Shown here one piece after another: positions 6,040-10,770 of a stretch of 10,770 bases of DNA. A program made the translations under genes and the position numbers. Position 1 is the stretch's first letter; each line of letters begins with the position of its first letter. The notes beneath the pieces are model-generated. The model saw only the letters and a list, made by a program, of their open reading frames with translations, did not search any database and had not been told where the DNA came from. The DNA is from Deltaproteobacteria bacterium (GTDB lineage Bacteria; Myxococcota; Myxococcia; Myxococcales; 40CM-4-68-19): positions 1-10,770 of the forward strand of contig VBKQ01000011.1 of assembly GCA_005879505.1 (NCBI GenBank), read 5' to 3'.

Positions 6040-7884
6040 CTAGGCCACCGCCGCGCGGGTCTCCTTGCGCGCAGATTGCAAATCGGCGAGCTGTTCGAGG
6101 CGCGAGGGCTGAGCGGGCCGGAGCGCGGCAGCGGTCTTGAGCAGCTCCTCGGCGCGCGCCAGATCGCCGCGGCTGCGCGCCGCCTGGGCCGCGCTGGCGA
6201 CCCCGTCGGGGCACCCGACCAGACCCTCGGCATAGGCCCGCTGATCGGAGAGCGACCCGCCGCGGCGGGAGAGATCCAGCAGCAGCTGCAGCGTGTCACA
6301 ACGCCCGGGCGCCGCCCGCAGCGCTTCCTCGGCTCGCGCCCGTGCACCCGCCGAGTTCCCGCGCGCATCGAGCAGCCGCGCGCGCGCGGCGAGCAAACGC
6401 GGGGACGGGGGCGCCTTCTCCTCCCGCAGCACGGCCTCTGCCCGGTCGAGCTCTTGCTGTGCATCGTCGAACCGCTCCGAATCGCGCTCGAGCGCCGCCG
6501 CGGTGAGCCGCGCGCGCAGGAGCAGCGGGTCCTTGCGCGCCGCCTCGACGAGATCGGCCAGCGCGCGCGCTCGGCCGATCCGATCCGGCACTTCCGGGTC
6601 GTGCAGCAGCTGCTGGGCGCGCAGCGCGAGCGAGGGTGCGCCGCTCGCGGAGAGGAGCAGCGAGCGGTCCACCGCGGCGCGCGACAGCGCGCGATCGTCG
6701 CCCGTCGCCGCCCGCGCGAGCAGCCAGGCCGCCAGCGCATCCGCCGGGTCCTTCTCCAGCATCGAGGACGCCGCCGCACGCAGGTCGGCCCGATCCCTCC
6801 ACGCCGGCGGCGAAACGCAGGGTTGCCCCAGCTCGCAGAACGCCGCGGCCCGCGCACCGGACAGGTCCTTGGGAGCGGCGCTGGACAGATCGGAGACGTC
6901 CCCGTCCGCGCGAGCCAGCGTGAGCCGGAACCGGGTCCCTTCCGCGCGGCTCCAGCGGACGAGAACGTGGTGCCGTCCCGAAAGAAGGCGGACCGCCGCA
7001 GTCTGTGCGCGCGGGCTCTCGATCGGATACGGGACGCGCGAGATCGCTACCGCGCCGTCGAGGCGGGCCTCCAGCGCCGCAGCCCCTTCCGCCCAGAGCA
7101 GATACTCTCCGCCGCGCTCGAGCGTGACCTCGCTGACCGCGTAGAAGATGTCGCCGTCCGCCGGTTCCAGGTCGAGACCGGCATCGCCATCCGGAAACTC
7201 GAGCGTCCGATCGTTCACGGTGGCGGCCGAGGGAACCCGCCCGTCCAGCGGCAACGTCCGGCGCAGATCGAAGAGCCGCAGCGCGGCGAACGGACCGCCC
7301 ACCCGCCAGCGCTGGACCGCTCCCACGGACCGCCAGGCCTCGAGCTCGATCGTGGGGTCTCGCGCCGCCGCCGCGCGCCGCGTCGAGATCCGCGCCGCAG
7401 CCTCCCGCACGAGTCGCGCGGCCCGCGGCGCCACCGGGGGCCGTAGCGCGCCGGCCGCTCCGGCGATGAGCTCATCGATCTGTGGCGATTCCCCTTCCAG
7501 ATCGAGCAGGCGCAGCGCGGCAAGCTCCGCGATCGGGTCCGTCGGAGCCGTCTGCAGCGCCGCGATGAAATGCCGCGCCGCGGCGCTGGAATCGGTTCGA
7601 TCTTCGGCGATCTCGCCCAGGCCCGCGAGCGCAAGCGCGCGATCGGCCGGCGTTCCGGAGCGCGCCGCCGCCTCCAGCTTCGGCACCGCCCCCTTCGGAT
7701 CCGAGGCGATCAAGTAGCGCAGCCACCCGGCCCGGGCGAGCAGCGATGGGTCGCTCTGCGCTGCCGCCTGAATCTGTTGAAGCTTTCGCGCCGCGTCCTC
7801 GGGGTTGAAGCGTGGGACTGCGTCGCGGCGGCTCCCGAGGGTGCAGCCCGCCAGGAACAGGGCCGCGAACACACGCTGCCGCAT
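6040..7884 (-). CDS. N-terminal half: TPR lipoprotein with an embedded beta-rich domain, ending at the in-frame TAG
   Basis: 614 residues if translation ends at TAG 6040-6042. The N-terminus is a lipoprotein signal: basic RQR, hydrophobic VFAALFLAG, and a lipobox LAGC with Cys14, so the product should be exported and lipid-anchored. Residues about 30-130 and about 360-614 are Ala/Leu/Arg-rich helical repeats of TPR type. Between them, about residues 185-330, is a beta-strand-rich segment with WRVGGPF, an AVSEVTLERGGEYLLWAEG stretch and ARLDG, recalling galactose-binding or PA14-like jelly rolls; that fold is inference. ATG 7884 overlaps the stop of the upstream gene as TGATG. No Shine-Dalgarno is visible, so translational coupling is expected. 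A TTG at 7887 lies one codon further upstream. On its own this half would be a TPR adaptor without an enzymatic domain. Confidence 0.7.
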   Translation of the reverse strand: MRQRVFAALFLAGCTLGSRRDAVPRFNPEDAARKLQQIQAAAQSDPSLLARAGWLRYLIASDPKGAVPKLEAAARSGTPADRALALAGLGEIAEDRTDSSAAARHFIAALQTAPTDPIAELAALRLLDLEGESPQIDELIAGAAGALRPPVAPRAARLVREAAARISTRRAAAARDPTIELEAWRSVGAVQRWRVGGPFAALRLFDLRRTLPLDGRVPSAATVNDRTLEFPDGDAGLDLEPADGDIFYAVSEVTLERGGEYLLWAEGAAALEARLDGAVAISRVPYPIESPRAQTAAVRLLSGRHHVLVRWSRAEGTRFRLTLARADGDVSDLSSAAPKDLSGARAAAFCELGQPCVSPPAWRDRADLRAAASSMLEKDPADALAAWLLARAATGDDRALSRAAVDRSLLLSASGAPSLALRAQQLLHDPEVPDRIGRARALADLVEAARKDPLLLRARLTAAALERDSERFDDAQQELDRAEAVLREEKAPPSPRLLAARARLLDARGNSAGARARAEEALRAAPGRCDTLQLLLDLSRRGGSLSDQRAYAEGLVGCPDGVASAAQAARSRGDLARAEELLKTAAALRPAQPSRLEQLADLQSARKETRAAVA

Positions 7885-10770
7885 CAACGCGCCGCCGTTT
7901 GCGCCAGCGGCGTCGCCTCCACGCGCCGTTGCAGCGCATCGTCGAGCCGGCCGAGGAACGCGCGGAACGCAGCGTAGTCCGGCGGCTGCAGCACGCCGCC
8001 GTTCAGGGTCAGCGTCAGGCGGGCGACGATCTTCGCGGCTTCCCGCGTGTACGCGATCTCATACGCCCCCTGTGGCCCCGCCTCGCGCGCTCCCTCTGGC
8101 ATCGTGGCGGTCCAGCCCGGTGGAAGCTCGATCTGCGACTCGATCACCGTTCGCTGGGCGAGCGGCAGCCGCTGCGGAAGCGACCGCTTCGACAGCTGCG
8201 CATAGGCTTCGACGAAACTCTGCCGGTGGCCGAACGGCCCGAACTGCAGCCCTGCACCCTTCGGGTTGGCGAACCCGGTCGCCGTCGCGGTGATCCGGGT
8301 CTCGAAGGGCTTCTCGATGTCGTGTGGATCGGACACGGCCACCGCCGTCACCTTCACGTTGGGGAAGGCCGCCCGCGCCAGTTGCTCCTGGGCGCGCGCT
8401 TGCCGCTCGTCAGCGGACTCGAAGATGCGGCGAAGCTCGGCGGTCCAGGCGCCACGGGCGCTTCCCGTCACCTGCATCGCCGCGCTCCCGTCGGGCAGCA
8501 GCTTCGCCGAGATGCGGGTCTCGTCGAGATTGTCGGACGGGGTCGCGTCGGGCGTGCGGTAGAACTTCGACCCCCCTGCAGGCTCGACCACCAGCACCTC
8601 CGCGCCGCGATCGTCGCCGGGCAGCTCGCCGGACCCGTGGAACTCGGCCGTGCCGTCGAGGAAGAGGTCGTGCGCGGGCACGTAGAGGATGGCGTGGTTG
8701 AACACGGCCAGGGAGGCGGGGTTGGCGTCGATTCCGCCCAGCCGCCGCATGCGCAGCAGCGCGAGCCGCGAGTCGATGCCGAGCGACTCCAGCATCGCAT
8801 GCATGAGCGACGCCTTGTCCTTGCAGTCGCCGAAGCGGCGGGCGAGGATCGTCTCCACCGGATACGGCTTGAACGAGTTGATGCCGAACTCCAGTCCGAC
8901 GTAACGCGTGCGCGAGACCACGAAGTCGTAGACCGCGCGGATCCGCGCCAGCTCGTCGCTCACCGGGATTCCCTTCACCGCTTCCTGCGCCGCGGCGCGG
9001 ATGTCGTCGGTCACGCGGAGCTGGTCCTTGACCAGACCCCAGTAGAACCGCCCGACGTCGTCCCAGGTCCGGTAGGTGGAGACGTGGACGTAAGCGAGCA
9101 TCTCGCTGTAGCCCGGCATCGCCGGCTCCGGCACGAGCTTGGCGACGTCCTTCGCCGTCCACCGCCACCAGGTGCCGCCGTCCCCCAACTTGCCTTCCTT
9201 GTGCACGAGACCCTTCAACGGCGTGGCGCTGGCGTAGAAGGTGCGCCCGGGCGGGCCGAGGAGCACGTAGTCGGACACGCGCCGCGACTGCGTCCCTTGC
9301 AGGTAGGCGAAGTCGCCGAAATAGTCGGCGAAGAAGTTCGACGCCGCATCGTCGGTGCGCGTCACCAGCTCGAGAACGTCTCCGGGCTCGAGCTGCGGGA
9401 AGGAGACGACGCGGGCGCGCAGGTCGTAGTACAGCCCGTACCAGGGCTCGGAGAGGTTGCGTTCCCCTTCCGACTTGCTTTCGAGGACGGTGCCGTCCTT
9501 CTTGAAGATGCGGGCGCGCTCGACCTTCACCACCTGCTGGTCGGGGGAATACTGCACGCTCTGGGCGCGCGCGGAATCGACCCCGCGTGCGGAGTTCGCC
9601 CGCAGCACCAGCTGCCGCGTGCGCGAGGAAAGCCCGTTCGCAAACACCTTCACCACCGCGAGGTCCGCCAGCACCTCGACGTCCTCGCCGGCGATCGGGG
9701 AGAGCTTCGCCAGGTGCTTCGCGTCGTACAGGTATGGAGCTGCGTACCGCTCCTCGGGCCGGATGGACCGGACCAGCTCGCGCAGGGCCGGATTCTGCGG
9801 GCGCAGCGAGAGCGCGCGGGTGAACGCGGCGAGCGCGCCGGAATCATCCTTCGCCCGCAGCCGATGGCGTCCGAGCTGCTCGTGCGGCTCGGGATCGTCC
9901 GGCGCGAGCGCGAGTGCCTGCGCGTACGCCTCCTCCGCCGCGTGGACGCGCCCGTTTTCCGAGAGCAGCCCGGCGGCGCGGAGCCGCGGGTACAGGGTCG
10001 ACGGCTCGATGGCGAGCGTCTCGCCGAGGAGCTTCAAAGCGCCGTCGAGGTCGCCGCGGTCGAGCGCCAGCGAGGTCAGGTCGCCGCGCGCCTCTGCTTC
10101 GTCGAATCGGAGCGCCAGGGTCTGTTTCAGCTCCGCCATCGCTTCGTCGTCGCGGCCGAGCCGCCGGTAAGCGGAGGCCGCGGCACGGCGGGCGCGCGAC
10201 AGGTCGGGCCGCGCCTTCGCGGCATCGATTCGCAGCAAGGCAGCCCGCGCGGAGAGTCCGACCGCATCGAGAGCGCGCGCTTCGGTCAGCATCGGATCGA
10301 CCCACCGCGCCGCGGAAGACCGCGCCTTGCGGGCCAGCTCGAGGGCCGCCCAGCCTTCACCGCGATCGAGGCGGTAGTTCGCCAGCGCGTCGAGCAGCGC
10401 CGCGTTCTCCGGATGGGCAGCGAGCGCGGTCTCCAGCGCCCCGCGGCGCTTGTTCCCATCTCGATCCTCGAGGCGCGCCAGGCGAAGCGCCGCTTCGGGC
10501 TCGGTCGGGACGAGATCGGTGACGCGCTCCATCGCGCGCAGCGGCATCCGCTCGGCATCGTCCGTCGGTCTGCGCCATTGCAGGAGCACCGCAAGATCCT
10601 CCTGCGCGCGCGCATCGCCAGGGCTGGCTGCAGCAGCCGCCCGCAGCTCGTCCCAGGCGTCGACCGGCTTCTTCGCGGGAGCGGGATGGATGCGGGCGCC
10701 CTCGGTGATCGCCGCGAACGCCGGCGCCTTCGCCTGAGGCACGCGCGCAGCCTTCGCCAGGGTCACCAGT
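7884..10770 (-). CDS. TPR / DUF3857 / transglutaminase-like protein with intact Cys-His-Asp triad, 5' end beyond window
   Basis: The frame is open to the right edge, so the N-terminus (and any signal peptide) is missing. A GTG at 10766 is in frame but is followed by no signal or family start, so the real start probably lies outside. Numbering from that GTG: residues about 35-335 are TPR-like helical repeats, clearest at 190-330 (RRLGRDDEAMAELKQTLAL; EAYAQALALAPDDPEPHEQL). Residues about 365-540 match DUF3857 (RARIFKKDGTVLES; FPQLEPGDVLELV). Residues about 600-710 are a transglutaminase core with Cys648 in RRFGDCKDKASLMHAML, His691 in FNHAILYVP and Asp704 in FLDGTAEF. Residues about 740-960 are a beta-rich DUF3858-like tail. 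The triad suggests a protease, amidase or transamidase; the substrate is unknown. The tail ends in PPDYAAFRAFLGRLDDA, close to that of its downstream paralogue. Its TGA overlaps the next gene's ATG, so the two should be co-translated. Confidence 0.88.
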   Translation of the reverse strand, partial: LVTLAKAARVPQAKAPAFAAITEGARIHPAPAKKPVDAWDELRAAAAASPGDARAQEDLAVLLQWRRPTDDAERMPLRAMERVTDLVPTEPEAALRLARLEDRDGNKRRGALETALAAHPENAALLDALANYRLDRGEGWAALELARKARSSAARWVDPMLTEARALDAVGLSARAALLRIDAAKARPDLSRARRAAASAYRRLGRDDEAMAELKQTLALRFDEAEARGDLTSLALDRGDLDGALKLLGETLAIEPSTLYPRLRAAGLLSENGRVHAAEEAYAQALALAPDDPEPHEQLGRHRLRAKDDSGALAAFTRALSLRPQNPALRELVRSIRPEERYAAPYLYDAKHLAKLSPIAGEDVEVLADLAVVKVFANGLSSRTRQLVLRANSARGVDSARAQSVQYSPDQQVVKVERARIFKKDGTVLESKSEGERNLSEPWYGLYYDLRARVVSFPQLEPGDVLELVTRTDDAASNFFADYFGDFAYLQGTQSRRVSDYVLLGPPGRTFYASATPLKGLVHKEGKLGDGGTWWRWTAKDVAKLVPEPAMPGYSEMLAYVHVSTYRTWDDVGRFYWGLVKDQLRVTDDIRAAAQEAVKGIPVSDELARIRAVYDFVVSRTRYVGLEFGINSFKPYPVETILARRFGDCKDKASLMHAMLESLGIDSRLALLRMRRLGGIDANPASLAVFNHAILYVPAHDLFLDGTAEFHGSGELPGDDRGAEVLVVEPAGGSKFYRTPDATPSDNLDETRISAKLLPDGSAAMQVTGSARGAWTAELRRIFESADERQARAQEQLARAAFPNVKVTAVAVSDPHDIEKPFETRITATATGFANPKGAGLQFGPFGHRQSFVEAYAQLSKRSLPQRLPLAQRTVIESQIELPPGWTATMPEGAREAGPQGAYEIAYTREAAKIVARLTLTLNGGVLQPPDYAAFRAFLGRLDDALQRRVEATPLAQTAAR

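Larger units (their letters stand above)
4096..7884 (-). pseudogene. TPR / DUF3857 / transglutaminase-like lipoprotein gene interrupted by an in-frame TAG
   Basis: Read as one frame from ATG 7884 to the TAG at 4096-4098, this is a 1262-codon gene with a single internal stop, TAG at 6040-6042 (codon 615). Both sides of the stop belong to one protein. The stop falls within a TPR helix (KETRAAVA, stop, LRAAAALVP), and the next TPR (PEPLRRLGGALELLGDS) follows at once in the same frame, leading into a DUF3857-like and a transglutaminase-like domain. The order TPR, then DUF3857, then transglutaminase-like is that of the neighbour at 7884-10770. Both end in a similar PPxxYAAFxAF segment, so the two are paralogues. 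A GAG or CAG codon one base from TAG would suit this helix position. Alternatives are a base-call error, readthrough or suppression, or two separate polypeptides; the two halves are described separately. No other frame disruption is visible, so any decay is recent. Confidence 0.72.

Noticed and set aside
5385..6857. 490-residue minus-strand frame spanning the amber codon
   Set aside because: It crosses the stop site but is in another frame and translates to Arg/Ser/Cys-rich nonsense. It does not rescue the TPR gene, so the stop is not explained by a simple frameshift into this frame.
5641..7446. 601-residue plus-strand frame opposite the TPR lipoprotein
   Set aside because: Antisense shadow with Arg/Gln/Gly-rich composition and no recognisable motif; the minus-strand frame carries the lipobox and TPRs.
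1..10770. CRISPR arrays, transposon ends, tRNA genes
   Set aside because: No regularly spaced direct repeats, no transposase frame with flanking inverted repeats and no tRNA-like cloverleaf was seen; coding covers almost the whole window.

Overview
The window is GC-rich, densely coded chromosomal DNA. Four transcription blocks account for nearly all of it. Codon use is strongly G/C at third positions, which also produces long antisense shadow frames. The gene content (cobalamin-dependent MetH, HemW, and large TPR/DUF3857/transglutaminase-like envelope proteins) fits a Myxococcota or other former deltaproteobacterial lineage. That placement is an inference from style and content, not from a marker gene. 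I saw no tRNA, rRNA, CRISPR array, insertion sequence or phage gene.

Layout. (1) 1-2214, minus strand: the first 738 codons of metH, cobalamin-dependent methionine synthase. It runs off the left edge inside the cobalamin-binding D-x-H-x-x-G motif. (2) 2215-2296: a short divergent intergenic region with a perfect 7-bp inverted repeat and a good Shine-Dalgarno for the rightward gene. (3) 2297-4092, plus strand: a two-gene operon of a glutathione S-transferase-family protein and hemW (radical-SAM haem chaperone), joined by a TGATG stop/start overlap. (4) 4096-10770, minus strand, converging on hemW with 3 bp between stop codons: two consecutive large genes of one TPR + DUF3857 + transglutaminase-like architecture, also joined by TGATG. 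The upstream one (7884 to beyond the right edge) keeps a full Cys-His-Asp triad. The downstream one (4096-7884) starts with a lipoprotein signal, but an in-frame TAG at 6040-6042 interrupts it in the middle of a TPR helix. The frame then stays open for another 647 codons.

The most interesting part is the right-hand 6.7 kb. An apparently active transglutaminase-like protein is followed by a translationally coupled lipoprotein paralogue. Its transglutaminase-like domain has lost the Cys and His (the C-terminal 590 residues contain no cysteine at all) but kept the Asp, and its frame carries a single nonsense codon. This could be a fresh pseudogene, a sequencing error, or recoding/readthrough of an active-enzyme/pseudoenzyme pair. 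The left half is ordinary housekeeping metabolism: methionine synthesis, thiol chemistry and haem handling.
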